Shown here: piece after piece, positions 11,068 to 19,920 of the stretch | How positions within the stretch are numbered: the stretch's first letter is position 1 | Layout of the letters: every line of letters starts with the position of its first letter | Assembly (NCBI RefSeq): GCF_002205895.1 | Contig: NZ_NJDE01000008.1 | Coordinates: forward strand, 248,001 to 312,000 | DNA: 64,000 nt | Source: Saccharibacillus sp. O23 | GTDB taxonomy: Bacteria > Bacillota > Bacilli > Paenibacillales > Paenibacillaceae | Direction of reading: 5' to 3' | The notes under the pieces: generated by a model | Seen by the model: the letters and a program-made list of their open reading frames with translations, nothing else | What the model was told of the DNA's origin: nothing | The model's database searches: none | Program-made: the position numbers and the translations under genes

Positions 11068-12080
11068 TGCAGTTCCTCCACTTCGAGCCTTTGTTCGACG
11101 AGTCGCTTCAAGGTTCGTTCGATCGATTCGGCCGGTCCCTCGAACCGAACGACCAACTGTCCGTACGGCGTATCCTTGATTCTGGAGATCGTACCCTGCA
11201 AGATCGCGAATTCCACGCCTGTTTCCTTGACGGTCTGCGACATGATCGATTGATACGTCAAGTCGCCGATAAACGTCACTTTGACCGTGCGCGACGATTC
11301 CGGATGCGGCGCGCGAATCGCTTCGTTAAGCGCTTCTCCCGTGTCCGATTCGCGGTTGATGAAGTCTCGCGTGATCGCTTCCTTCGGCTTCAGGAATACG
11401 TCGATTACCGGTCCTTGCTCGGCGATGATGCCGCCGTGAATCACGGCCACTTTATCGCAGATACTCTGAATGACATGCATCTCATGGGTAATCAGCACGA
11501 TCGTCAATCCCAACTTGCGATTAATATCGAGCAGCAGCCGAAGGATCGAATCCGTAGTCTGCGGATCGAGTGCCGAAGTCGCTTCGTCGCACAGCAGCAC
11601 GTTGGGATCAGTCGCCAGCGCCCGAGCGATGCCGACTCTTTGCTTCTGCCCGCCCGACAGTTGCGCCGGATACTTCTTGGCATGTTCGGTCAAGCCGACC
11701 AATTCCAGCATTTCTTTGACTTTCCGATCGATCTCCGTACGCGGCATGCGTTCCAGTCGAAGCGGAAACGCGATATTGTCGTATACGGTGGCCGAAGAAA
11801 GCAGATTGAAATGTTGAAAAATCATTCCGATGCGGCGGCGTTGACGCTGAAGCTGGCTTTTGCCGAGACGCGTCATATCGGTTTCTCCGATCCAAACCGA
11901 ACCGCTCGTCGGCTGCTCCAGCATATTGATACATCGGATCAAAGTACTCTTGCCGGCTCCCGAGTGGCCGATAATGCCGAAGATTTCTCCTTTTCCGATA
12001 TCCAGATTGATTCCGTTTAACGCGGTCGTCGTTTTCGACCCTGAGGTATAGGTCTTGACCAGATTTTTGATGGTTATCAC
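11064..12080 (-). CDS. metN: Methionine ABC transporter ATPase MetN
   Basis: A 338-residue ATPase. Walker A GHSGAGKST at residues 38-46, signature LSGGQ at 141-145, Walker B LLCDEATSALD around 162-172, and a C-terminal NIL regulatory domain from about residue 265 that in this family senses methionine. Starts with GTG 12080 behind AGGAGG. First gene of the operon; its leader of about 340 nt contains the SAM-I aptamer and terminator. Confidence 0.96.
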   Translation of the reverse strand: MITIKNLVKTYTSGSKTTTALNGINLDIGKGEIFGIIGHSGAGKSTLIRCINMLEQPTSGSVWIGETDMTRLGKSQLQRQRRRIGMIFQHFNLLSSATVYDNIAFPLRLERMPRTEIDRKVKEMLELVGLTEHAKKYPAQLSGGQKQRVGIARALATDPNVLLCDEATSALDPQTTDSILRLLLDINRKLGLTIVLITHEMHVIQSICDKVAVIHGGIIAEQGPVIDVFLKPKEAITRDFINRESDTGEALNEAIRAPHPESSRTVKVTFIGDLTYQSIMSQTVKETGVEFAILQGTISRIKDTPYGQLVVRFEGPAESIERTLKRLVEQRLEVEELQ

Positions 12081-12230
12081 TCGGTTTGTTCCTCCTAGTC
12101 GGCTCGCGCCGCTGCTTTGCTTGTTCTTCGCCTACTTCATGCTCCGCGCTGACGCCTTAAAGCCCTCGTCTAAATAACGACCGAATTTCGTCTTTCTGCG
12201 CCGTGGCAAGAAGTTTCCTTATAAATCAAA

Positions 12231-12261
12231 GAGCCCTTTTTGGGTTAGACAAAAAGGGCTC
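12231..12261 (-). terminator. Riboswitch-controlled terminator of metNIQ
   Basis: Perfect 11-bp stem GAGCCCTTTTT/AAAAAGGGCTC with a 9-nt loop, followed on the minus strand by a broken T-run (TTTGATTT). It is the expression platform of the SAM-I aptamer. Confidence 0.85.
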
Positions 12262-12280
12262 GCATCGTATGCGTACAGTC

Positions 12281-12424
12281 ACCTTCTCATCTGCCAGAAC
12301 CCGCTATCGGTTCTGTAGGAATTAGCACCATGACACCCTGACCGCGCCGTTCGTCAACGAACATTCGCATTCAGGATCGGTTGCCGGGCTTCGTCGGGCC
12401 TGTCCCTCCGCCTCTCTCGATAAG
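12281..12424 (-). ncRNA. SAM-I (S-box) riboswitch
   Basis: Minus-strand sequence shows the S-box signatures in order: TTATCGAGAGAGGCGGAGGG, GCCCGACGAAGCCCGGCAACC, GGTGCTAATTCCTACAG and TCTGGCAGATGAGAAGG. S-adenosylmethionine binding favours the downstream terminator, so uptake is expressed when SAM is low. Confidence 0.97.
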
Positions 12425-12765
12425 AAAAAACAAATATATTCATAATTCGGATTGGAAAGCTAGGAATTCCGAAAATTCAAAATATCCGAACCGAAATTCT
12501 TAACTTAGTATATTCAGTTTAACACGGTTTGTAAAGTGTCCTCTTGAAAATTTTCATACCGTTTTTCTCGATTCCGTCAAGTCGTGCCTTCGCAAAGAGC
12601 TGCCGCGCAGGGCGGACAAGGCCGATTGGCGCAGCCGACGTCTTCGTCTTTGCGGCACGGACAGCGCAAAACGACGAAGCGGGAGCCTCCGAAGAAGCGC
12701 CCGCCGCCGTTTGAACGAAGCCGTGAACCTATTCATCCGCCGTGCGCAGACGTCCGCGAAACGGC
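12425..12765. other. Intergenic stretch between ctaA and the metNIQ leader
   Basis: 12425-12540 is A+T-rich and should hold the metNIQ promoter, though no clean -35/-10 pair is visible. 12541-12765 is GC-rich, follows the ctaA stop, and contains only short frames without ribosome-binding sites. Confidence 0.5.
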
Positions 12766-13680
12766 TTAAGCTTGCGCCGTCTTCTTCACGCGCACGCCGC
12801 CCGGTTCGCCGGCCGGGATGCGGCTCAGCTCCCAAGTACGGATGCTGAGGAAGCACAAGAAAGCGAACAAGAAGTCCGTAATCAACGTGTGCAGCATCGG
12901 CGCGAACATGTAATATTCGCTGCCGAGCACGACCAAGTTCAGCACGCCGCTGAGCGGAAGCGCCAGAACCAGCACGATCACGACGACGCCCAATCGGCGA
13001 ATATCGCGAATATGGCCGTATCCGCGGATCGCCATATTGCCGACCATGATGACCATAAGCAGCAGGATCGCCGACGCGATATGCAGCGCGATCGAAGCTT
13101 TGGCCAACTGGGTATGGCTGACGAGCGCGCCCGTATAGACGACGGCATAGGTCAACGCGGCCGAGAAAATCGTCAGGTTGCGCGTGCGTTTGCTTACCCG
13201 ATGATCGGCCGGAGGAGCTTGGCGAGGTCCCAAATTGCCGGCCCTTCGCACGGACAAAGCCAATACCAGCGCGCTCGCGAACGCGATCAACGCGAAACCG
13301 AAGTGCAGCGCCATGATCGGGGGCGACTGCGAGAATACGACCGCCAGCGCGCCCATGATCGCCTGCACGATCACGAACAAAGCCATGATGGCCGCGTAGA
13401 TCTGGAAGTCGCGGCGTTTGCGCGACCAGATCAGGAACGCGACCAGAGTCGCGAGCGCGAGCAGACCCGCGATCCCCGCCGTCAGCCGGTGCGTGTATTC
13501 GATCAGCGAGCCGATCGTGGAGCCCGGTACGAATTTGCCGTGACAAAGCGGGAATTCGCGGCCGCATTCCAGACCGGAACCCGTTCGGGTCACGACGACG
13601 CCGTTGAACGAGACGAGCAGCATGATGACGCACGATGCGTAACTCAGCCATTTCAACACTTTATATTGCAAAAGTCTCAC
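12766..13680 (-). CDS. ctaA: Heme A synthase CtaA
   Basis: About 304 residues and eight membrane segments, COX15/CtaA family. It oxidises haem O to haem A for the aa3-type oxidase. Family marks: VTRTGSGLECGREFPLCHG with the extracytoplasmic cysteine pair, EYTHRLTAG, ALHFGFAL, SHTQLAKASIALHIASA and PMLHTLITD, giving the haem-ligand histidines. The start is uncertain: GTG 13680 and TTG 13671 (behind GGTGAG) both fit the family N-terminus; a longer frame to 13722 lacks a good ribosome-binding site. ctaB, adjacent to ctaA in Bacillus subtilis, lies about 16 kb away here. Confidence 0.92.
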   Translation of the reverse strand: MRLLQYKVLKWLSYASCVIMLLVSFNGVVVTRTGSGLECGREFPLCHGKFVPGSTIGSLIEYTHRLTAGIAGLLALATLVAFLIWSRKRRDFQIYAAIMALFVIVQAIMGALAVVFSQSPPIMALHFGFALIAFASALVLALSVRRAGNLGPRQAPPADHRVSKRTRNLTIFSAALTYAVVYTGALVSHTQLAKASIALHIASAILLLMVIMVGNMAIRGYGHIRDIRRLGVVVIVLVLALPLSGVLNLVVLGSEYYMFAPMLHTLITDFLFAFLCFLSIRTWELSRIPAGEPGGVRVKKTAQA

Positions 13681-13933
13681 CGCCGATTCGAATTTGTGGT
13701 AACGGCAGCCGCGCGGTCGCAATCCGGCAGCCCCGCAGCGCCTTTTGTTTTATTATACCGGAAATGTATCGGCGTTAAGAATCGCGATTGTGACAATAAA
13801 TGTTCAAATTAAAATCATATTCGCTTCGTCATTTCGGGATTCAGTATGATTTTATTCACAGAACCTTCCTGTTTCGGCATGGATTCCGTTTCCCGAAAGC
13901 GAAAGCGATCGATCTCTAGATTCGGCGCGCGCG

Positions 13934-13968
13934 AAAAAACGCCCGCTCGGCGCGATGTCCGGCGGGCG
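13934..13968 (-). terminator. Intrinsic terminator of the thioredoxin gene
   Basis: CGCCCGC (13940-13946) pairs with GCGGGCG (13962-13968), followed on the minus strand by T6 (plus-strand A run 13934-13939). The rest of 13681-14008 shows no other supported feature. Confidence 0.75.
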
Positions 13969-14008
13969 CTTGGAGAAGCTCTATGTTCGGAAGGCGAGAG
14001 CGGCGATG

Positions 14009-14359
14009 TCAGTCGCGGCCGGCCAATTGGCCTTGCACTTCGACCGCGCGATCGAGGAAATTCTCGATCTCGGCGCGCGTTTTGCGCGCTTTGTTCACGA
14101 AACGCACCAGTTCTTTGCCGTTCGAGAACGCGACGAAGCTCGGAATGCCCAGAATGTTCAGCTGTTGGCTGACTTCTTCGACTTCTTCCACGTCGAGCTG
14201 AATCAGTTTCAGTTGGTCTTTGCGCTGTTCTTCGACTTCCGGCATAAACGGATCGATGAAGTGGCAGTCGCCGCACCAATCGGCGCGGAACACGGCTACC
14301 GTCAGGCCGGGGCCCGCGATCTCGCGTTCGAAATCGGCTTTCGTACGAATTTGTTCCAT
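14009..14359 (-). CDS. Thioredoxin-family protein
   Basis: A 116-residue cytoplasmic thioredoxin-fold protein. The active-site motif is W28-C-G-D-C32, unlike the WCGPC of general thioredoxin; the cis-proline region is GIPSFVAFSNG. GAAGGAGAG precedes ATG 14359. A dedicated reductase or a YtpP-like thioredoxin is plausible; the partner is unknown. Stands alone between ctaA and the flippase gene, with its own terminator. Confidence 0.88.
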   Translation of the reverse strand: MEQIRTKADFEREIAGPGLTVAVFRADWCGDCHFIDPFMPEVEEQRKDQLKLIQLDVEEVEEVSQQLNILGIPSFVAFSNGKELVRFVNKARKTRAEIENFLDRAVEVQGQLAGRD

Positions 14360-14481
14360 GATCGATCTCTCCTTCGGATTTGGGTTCGGACTTCTGTGCC
14401 GACCCCTTTATTTTACCTCAATCGGCCGGGATAAGCATCCTTCTTGCGGCAGAATTCGTCCCGGTCTGCCGCTCTTGGCGA

Positions 14482-16104
14482 TCATCCGCGCTGAAGCCGC
14501 ATCAGCGGACGGAGCACCCGCTGCAGCGGACGCGGATACGACCCCAATTCGTCGCGGCGAATGACTCGCAGTACGACGAGCAGCACCAGATAGATCGACG
14601 GCACGATCAAGCCGATCATGCAGCAGGCGAGGAAGAACGCGACGCGCGGATGCATGAACGCCGTCATCCAGCTGCCCAGCTCGCTGAGGCCGAAAGTCGC
14701 GGCCGCGATCAGCAGGCAGGTAACGATAAAGGCCGGCCAACGTTTGCCGAGCACCGCGAACGAGACGATGCCGCGCAGCGTGCGCATGTTAAGCGCCGTG
14801 ATGACGAGGAAACACACGCCCGTCATGCCGACGATCGCGTAGATGCCGTATTCGCCGAACAGCGGAGCCAAGATCAAGCTGCCCAGCAGCTTGATCGCCA
14901 AACCGATCATGACGTGCACCATCGAGCGGCGTGCCAGATTCATGCCGAGCAGCATCGAGTTGCTGGTCATCATCGTGATCTGGAAGATCGTGCCGAGCGT
15001 CAGCACGGCGATGATGCCCGCGCCGTCGAGCGTACTGAACAGCAGGCCGTTGATCGAATAAGCCGCGCAACCGAGCGCGATGACCATCGGCATGCCGGTC
15101 AGCACGGCGACCCGCATGGCGAGCGTCACCTGCTGCTGCAGGTGATTTTCGTCTTTGCGGGCGAACGCCGCGGAGATGATCGGAATCAGCGACGTGCTGA
15201 GCGCGATCGCCAGAATCGGCGGAATGCCGGCCACGCTCTGCGCGCGGCTGCCCAAGATCCCGAGCTGCATCGTCGCCAGATCGTTGCCGATCTGCCCGAT
15301 CAGCAGCGGCTTGACGATCGAAGCATCGATGAAGTTGATCGCCGGCACGGCGAGCGAAGTCAGCACGATCGGGATCGACAGCTTGAAGATGTCCGCATAG
15401 ATCTGTCCGAGCGGAATCGTTTGATCGTGGCGGTTGATCAGCGTTCGCCCTTTCTTATGCTCGTTCTTCGCCAGCTTCAGCGAAGCCATGAGCATGATGC
15501 CGAACGCGCCCAAGCTGCCGAGCACGCCGCCGAACGAAGCGCCGGCCGCGATCGTTTCTTGCGATTTGCCGAGATTGAGCAGGATGTAGGCCAACAGAAT
15601 CGCCGTAAATACGCGGGCGACCTGCTCGATGATCTGCGAGACCCCGCCGACCGCCATCATGTTGCGGCCTTGGAAATAGCCGCGCATCATGGCGATCGTC
15701 GGGAACAGAATCAGCGCCGGCGCCAGCGCGCGAATAGCCGGCACCGACTCCGGCGTCTCCGTCAATGCCGCGTACCACGGCGCGAAGACGTACAGCAGCA
15801 CCGTAATAACCACGCCCATCATGCCGGAGAACAGCAGCGCCGCATAATAGATGCGTCCCGCTTCTTCCGGCCGATTGAGCGCGTAACGTTCGGAGATCAT
15901 TTTGCTGAGCGTGCTCGGAATGCCGGCGGTCGCGACCGTCAGCAGCATCAGATAGACGTTGTTGGCGACCGTGAACGACGCGTTGCCGACCGATCCCAAC
16001 ATATGCTCCAGCGGGACCCGCTGCACGAGCCCCAGCACGCGGGCGACGAGCGCCGCCGCGGCCAGAATCAGCGTTCCTTTGACAAACGATTCCTTCTTGG
16101 ACAA
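14482..16104 (-). CDS. Polysaccharide/lipid-II type flippase of the MOP family (YtgP/SpoVB-like)
   Basis: A 540-residue, roughly 14-span membrane protein of the MVF/polysaccharide-synthesis branch of the MOP superfamily. SFVKGTLILAAAALVARVLGLVQRVP at the N-terminus and the MMRGYFQGRNMM loop are typical. Such proteins flip lipid-linked cell-wall intermediates or act in sporulation. TTG 16104 (after AGAAGGGAAC) gives a length close to YtgP (544 aa); the longer open frame to 16182 reads through the DUF456 terminator and is rejected. Exact substrate not deducible. Confidence 0.85.
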   Translation of the reverse strand: MSKKESFVKGTLILAAAALVARVLGLVQRVPLEHMLGSVGNASFTVANNVYLMLLTVATAGIPSTLSKMISERYALNRPEEAGRIYYAALLFSGMMGVVITVLLYVFAPWYAALTETPESVPAIRALAPALILFPTIAMMRGYFQGRNMMAVGGVSQIIEQVARVFTAILLAYILLNLGKSQETIAAGASFGGVLGSLGAFGIMLMASLKLAKNEHKKGRTLINRHDQTIPLGQIYADIFKLSIPIVLTSLAVPAINFIDASIVKPLLIGQIGNDLATMQLGILGSRAQSVAGIPPILAIALSTSLIPIISAAFARKDENHLQQQVTLAMRVAVLTGMPMVIALGCAAYSINGLLFSTLDGAGIIAVLTLGTIFQITMMTSNSMLLGMNLARRSMVHVMIGLAIKLLGSLILAPLFGEYGIYAIVGMTGVCFLVITALNMRTLRGIVSFAVLGKRWPAFIVTCLLIAAATFGLSELGSWMTAFMHPRVAFFLACCMIGLIVPSIYLVLLVVLRVIRRDELGSYPRPLQRVLRPLMRLQRG

Positions 16105-16128
16105 AACCTGTTCCCTTCTTTCCCCCGT

Positions 16129-16151
16129 AAAAAGCCGCCTGTTCGGCGGCT
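16129..16151 (-). terminator. Intrinsic terminator after the DUF456 gene
   Basis: AGCCGCC/GGCGGCT stem (16133-16139 with 16145-16151) followed on the minus strand by TTTTTA. It starts almost at the stop codon at 16154. Confidence 0.7.
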
Positions 16152-16153
16152 CG

Positions 16154-16642
16154 CTATACGATCCAGATGATGAAGACGACAATCATAACCACTTGCAAAA
16201 TGCCTTTGACGAGCGTGCTGCTGAGCAGACCCACCAGCGCGCCCCAGCCGGCTTTGAGCGCCTGCTTGAAGTCGGACCCGTGAATCAGTTCCCCGATCAC
16301 CGCGCCGATGAACGGACCGAGAATCAGACCGAATGCCGGAATGGCGAACGGCCCGATGATCAAGCCGACCGTACTGAGCTGAATCGACAGCTTGGAACCG
16401 CCGAACTTCTTGGTCCCCCAAGCGCTGACGACATAATCGGCCACGATCAGCGCGACGAAGATTACCGTCTGAATGATCCAGAACCAGACCGTCAACTTGC
16501 CGAACGAGAAGAACCAACCGTAGACGAAAAAGGCGAAATAAATCGCGACCGCGCCCGGAAGAATCGGGAAGATCAATCCGGCCATGCCGACCGCGAACAA
16601 CGCGATCACCAGTACCCAACCCAGTATATCCAATGCTACCAT
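16154..16642 (-). CDS. DUF456 family membrane protein
   Basis: A 162-residue hydrophobic protein with about five membrane segments and a glycine/proline-rich centre (GPFAIPAFGLILGPFIGAVIGELIHG), the DUF456 signature. ATG 16642 follows GAGGAGG. No biochemical role is established for the family. Located between the flippase and the HAD hydrolase on the same strand. Confidence 0.88.
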   Translation of the reverse strand: MVALDILGWVLVIALFAVGMAGLIFPILPGAVAIYFAFFVYGWFFSFGKLTVWFWIIQTVIFVALIVADYVVSAWGTKKFGGSKLSIQLSTVGLIIGPFAIPAFGLILGPFIGAVIGELIHGSDFKQALKAGWGALVGLLSSTLVKGILQVVMIVVFIIWIV

Positions 16643-16666
16643 GTCAGGTCCTCCTCTGTTTTACGC

Positions 16667-17521
16667 TTAATTTCGAACATTCTGCGTCGAAGGATCGTCC
16701 TCCGGCCGCATCTTGGCGGACGTCTTGGGCGCTGCCGCGCCGGCATCGGCGTTCCCGGACTCTTCCCCGAACGCCGCTCCGTCCAGCATGTATTCGCGAA
16801 TGACCTGCACGATGCCGTCTTCGTTGTTGCCCGCGACGACCAGATCGGCGGCTTCTTTCACGGCATCCTGCGCGTTGCCCATGGCTACGCCGAGTCCGAC
16901 GGCCTGAATCGCCGCGATGTCGTTCAGGCTGTCGCCGACCGCGATGACCTGCTCCATCGTGATTCCGAGCAGCTTGCACACTTTTTCGATGCCGCTTGCT
17001 TTGGAGATGCCCGCCGGGTTGATCTCCAGATTGTCCAACGAAGAGTTGGTGATCTGAAGCCCGCCCATATCTTGAAGACGCATCAGAATCCGGTGCAGCA
17101 CTTCTCGGTCGGACGTGTTATAACCGAACTTGAGCCATTCTTTCTCGTCCAGATTCTCGGCCCAATGGTCGCGGTTGTAGAGCCGTTCCGTCGTGTAAGC
17201 CCAGAACCAGACGCCGAATTCTTCGGCTAGCGCGTGCATCTTGCGAACCAGATCCACGTCGAGCAGCGCGCGAAAATGCAGCTCGTGCGGCGCTTTCCAC
17301 ACCTCGCTGCCGTTGACCGTCACCATCGGAGTCTCCAGTCCGAGTTCGACGGCGTAAGGCAAAGCGTGCATCGCCGCCCGGCCGGTAGACAAGCAGACGT
17401 GGAAGCCTTCTTTCACCGCGCGGCGAATCCATTTGGCCGTTTCCTCGGATACCTCGTGATTATCGTTCAGCAGCGTTCCGTCCATGTCGAGCGCAAGCAT
17501 TTTGTAATCGTAACGCGTCAT
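16667..17521 (-). CDS. HAD-superfamily (Cof-type) phosphatase
   Basis: A 284-residue Cof/YidA-like HAD hydrolase. Motif I is DMDGTLL (nucleophile D12, acid/base D14), motif II near STGRA, motif III lysine in NPAGISKASGI, motif IV in GDSLNDIAA at about residue 206. The C2 cap lies between. Probably dephosphorylates small phosphometabolites. The last 35 or so residues form a low-complexity acidic tail (after EYMLDGAAFGEE) unusual for the family. 24 nt separates it from DUF456, so co-transcription is likely. Confidence 0.9.
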   Translation of the reverse strand: MTRYDYKMLALDMDGTLLNDNHEVSEETAKWIRRAVKEGFHVCLSTGRAAMHALPYAVELGLETPMVTVNGSEVWKAPHELHFRALLDVDLVRKMHALAEEFGVWFWAYTTERLYNRDHWAENLDEKEWLKFGYNTSDREVLHRILMRLQDMGGLQITNSSLDNLEINPAGISKASGIEKVCKLLGITMEQVIAVGDSLNDIAAIQAVGLGVAMGNAQDAVKEAADLVVAGNNEDGIVQVIREYMLDGAAFGEESGNADAGAAAPKTSAKMRPEDDPSTQNVRN

Positions 17522-17640
17522 TTGTATTTACCCCTTTCGGCCCCTACTTCGAAACCTGTTTGCTCTCGCCATTCTATCATATTCCCCGGCCCGCTCCAAC
17601 GCGGCGCGCGGACGTTCGCAACCTCGGTCGAGCGAACGGC

Positions 17641-17680
17641 AAAAAGCCCTCTCGGCGGCCGAAGCCGCAAGAAGGCTCAA
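17641..17680 (-). terminator. Intrinsic terminator of the Gfo/Idh gene
   Basis: Minus strand: AGCCTTCTTGCGGC, TTC loop, GCCGCCGAGAGGGCT with two imperfections, then TTTTTG. Confidence 0.75.
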
Positions 17681-17730
17681 AGATTCGTCGGAGGCCCGCC
17701 GCATAACCGAAACAGTCGGTACCGCCGATG

Positions 17731-18708
17731 CTAGAGACGCACGCTGCGGCCGGACAGCGCCGATTGCAGCGCGGCGAAAGTCACCGCCTGCGTCTTGCAA
17801 GCGTCCGCGTAGTCGGACAAGATGCGCGAACGGTCGCCGGTACGCAGCGCATGCAGGAACGCCGACGTCTGCCGGACGTAAGGATCGCTTTCTTCCGCAT
17901 AGACGTTTTCCGCATGGACGAGCGTTTCTTTCAGATGGCCCGGCGTCCATTCCCACAGCCCTTCCCGCGCGTAGAACGACAAACCGACTTTGCCGACGCC
18001 CGGAGGCAGCACGCAGGTATTCGAGATATTCGCTACCGCGCCGGATTTCATCTTCAGCGTCACCGTTCCGATATCGTGCACGTTCGTCCGCTCCCACTCT
18101 TCTTCCGGAAAACGGCTGGCGTACGTCGCGCCGACCTCTTCGACTTCGCCGGCGAGATACCGAAGCAGATCGACGATATGCGTGGTCTGTTCGATGAACT
18201 GGCCGCCCGACTTCTCCTGCCGGCGCCACCATTCGGCCTGCGGCATATCGCCCATCCACATGCCCGTCGCGATGCCGATCCGCCCCGGATGCAGCGCTTC
18301 GCGCAGACGCTGGACATTGTTCTGATAACGGAAATGGTAGCCGACGGACGTGATCAGCTCCGGCGATTTGAGGCGCATGAATCCGAGAATGTCCTGCGGA
18401 ACTTCCGCGTCCGTCCCGAGCGGTTTTTCGACCAGAAAAGGAATGCCCCGTCCGATCAATTCGCGTTCGATCTCTCCGTGCGCCATCGGCGGCACGCAGA
18501 TATACACGGCATCCAATTCCTGCGCGTCCGCCATCTGGGTTACGCTTTCATAACCGGGCGCGTCGCCGTACCGAATCCCGAAGACGTCCCCTTTGTTTTT
18601 GCTGCTGCCGACGATTCCGACGATCTCCACATCTTCCGCGGCCGCGAGAATATCCGCGTGTTTGCCCGCAAACCATCCCGTACCCACGATTCCGATCTTC
18701 AGCGCCAT
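17731..18708 (-). CDS. Gfo/Idh/MocA-family oxidoreductase
   Basis: A 325-residue NAD(P)-dependent sugar dehydrogenase-type protein. Rossmann motif GIVGTGWFAGKHA at the N-terminus, EKPLGT after the Rossmann half, and the C-terminal beta-sheet domain with HIVDLLRYLAGE. ATG 18708 gives direct entry into the Rossmann fold with GAGGGG upstream; two upstream in-frame ATGs are less well placed. Substrate unknown. Monocistronic, followed by a terminator. Confidence 0.88.
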   Translation of the reverse strand: MALKIGIVGTGWFAGKHADILAAAEDVEIVGIVGSSKNKGDVFGIRYGDAPGYESVTQMADAQELDAVYICVPPMAHGEIERELIGRGIPFLVEKPLGTDAEVPQDILGFMRLKSPELITSVGYHFRYQNNVQRLREALHPGRIGIATGMWMGDMPQAEWWRRQEKSGGQFIEQTTHIVDLLRYLAGEVEEVGATYASRFPEEEWERTNVHDIGTVTLKMKSGAVANISNTCVLPPGVGKVGLSFYAREGLWEWTPGHLKETLVHAENVYAEESDPYVRQTSAFLHALRTGDRSRILSDYADACKTQAVTFAALQSALSGRSVRL

Positions 18709-18800
18709 GCGCGTCATCCCCTCTTCCATCGCCGGCCTGCCGTGCTCCGGCGCTTCTCCTACTCGTATTCTGTACCACATAAAGGTAAGGTTACGCTCGT

Positions 18801-18831
18801 CCGAAACGCGCTAGACCCGTGCGCGTTTCGG
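18801..18831. repeat. 10-bp perfect palindrome upstream of the Gfo/Idh gene
   Basis: CCGAAACGCG (18801-18810) and CGCGTTTCGG (18822-18831) around an 11-nt loop, no T-run. It lies about 90 nt upstream of the start at 18708, so it may be an operator or leader hairpin. Apart from the mntD terminator, the 18709-19041 gap shows nothing else I can name. Confidence 0.4.
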
Positions 18832-18960
18832 CCAAACGTAAATCTACTGTCGAACCTGATACACAGTATTAGATTACCATGATTTTTCCGTAAAAATCCA
18901 CCTGGTCCGCTTCCCGATTCGCCCGATTCGTTCGCTTTCTTCGCTGACGGGTCGCCGACG

Positions 18961-18990
18961 AAAAACGCGCCCGAAAGATCGGACGCGCAT
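18961..18990 (-). terminator. Intrinsic terminator of mntABCD
   Basis: Minus strand: TGCGCGTCCGA, short loop, TCGGGCGCGT, then TTTTTCG. It lies about 50 nt after mntD. Confidence 0.8.
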
Positions 18991-19041
18991 CAGCCGGACA
19001 TAAGTTCACGCGGTGCGCGTTCGCCGGATCGGCAAGCCGGA

Positions 19042-19920
19042 TCACGCCGAGCGGGCCGCCGATTGCCTGCGCGCGAATTTCGCGATCAGGCCGCCCGACG
19101 GCGAGAACAGCAGGGCCAGAACGAACAGAATGCCGGCGACCGACACGATGCAGCCCGCGATCGACGCGTCCAGCAGATAAGAAACGAGGTAGCCCGAGAC
19201 CGCCGATACGATGCCGACCGCCACGCTGAGCCCGATCATCATGCCGAGCCGATGCGTGAGCAGATACGCCGTCGCCGCCGGGATGATCAGCATGCCGACG
19301 ACCAGAATCGCGCCGACGCTCTCGAACGACGAGACCGCCGTCATCGAGACCATCCCCATGAGCAGATAATGGAACAGCAGCACCGGAATGCCGCAGGCCG
19401 CGGCCATCGCCGGATCGAACGCGCAGATCTTGAACTGTTTGTAAAAAAGGCCGAGCAGCAGCAGGATGACGGTCAGCGTGATGCCGAGCATCGAGACCGC
19501 TCTCGGTCCCATCTCGGCGCCTCCGAGCGTCCACGTATCCCACGGCACGTAAGCGATCTCGCCGAACAGCACGCAGTCCAGATCCAGATCGATATGCTGC
19601 GCGTTCAAGCTGATCAGCAGCACGCCGACCGCGAACAGCGCGGTGAACACGATGCCGATCGACGCGTCCGATTGCAGGCCCGACGTTTGCAGCGTCTGGA
19701 TAAGGAATACCGTAAGCAGGCCGAACACGGTGGCTCCCAGCAGCATCCACATCGAATCCCGCGTGCCGCTCATCAGGAACGCGATCGCGATTCCCGGCAG
19801 CACGGCATGGCTGATCGCGTCGCCGACCAGCGCCATCCGGCGCAGAATCAAGAAGCAGCCGAGAATCGAGCAGGCGCTCGCGACCAATACGGCGGTCAGG
19901 ATGATCCAGAAATCCATCAT
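19042..19920 (-). CDS. mntD: Manganese ABC transporter permease MntD
   Basis: A 292-residue ABC-3 family permease with about eight to nine membrane segments. GDAISHAVLPGIAIAFL is the family's metal-permease signature. Its ATG overlaps the mntC stop by 4 nt. It pairs with MntC as the membrane part of an A-B-C-D operon matching the Bacillus mntABCD order. Zinc rather than manganese is the alternative; the MntR-like box upstream favours manganese. Confidence 0.88.
   Translation of the reverse strand: MMDFWIILTAVLVASACSILGCFLILRRMALVGDAISHAVLPGIAIAFLMSGTRDSMWMLLGATVFGLLTVFLIQTLQTSGLQSDASIGIVFTALFAVGVLLISLNAQHIDLDLDCVLFGEIAYVPWDTWTLGGAEMGPRAVSMLGITLTVILLLLGLFYKQFKICAFDPAMAAACGIPVLLFHYLLMGMVSMTAVSSFESVGAILVVGMLIIPAATAYLLTHRLGMMIGLSVAVGIVSAVSGYLVSYLLDASIAGCIVSVAGILFVLALLFSPSGGLIAKFARRQSAARSA

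Noticed and set aside
12554..12765. Cys-rich short frame (RCPCRKDEDVGC...CPPC) after ctaA
   Set aside because: Only a TTG start without a ribosome-binding site would allow about 31 residues; other frames there are Arg-rich. Cysteines probably come from GC-rich composition.
14380..16170. 596-codon open frame opposite the flippase gene
   Set aside because: Antisense to a clear 14-span membrane protein; composition dominated by R, H, D and Q as in other shadows, with no family features.
16105..16182. N-terminal extension of the flippase (MSSSSSGSY...)
   Set aside because: It would be translated from the terminator hairpin of the upstream DUF456 gene; TTG 16104 has a ribosome-binding site and fits family length.
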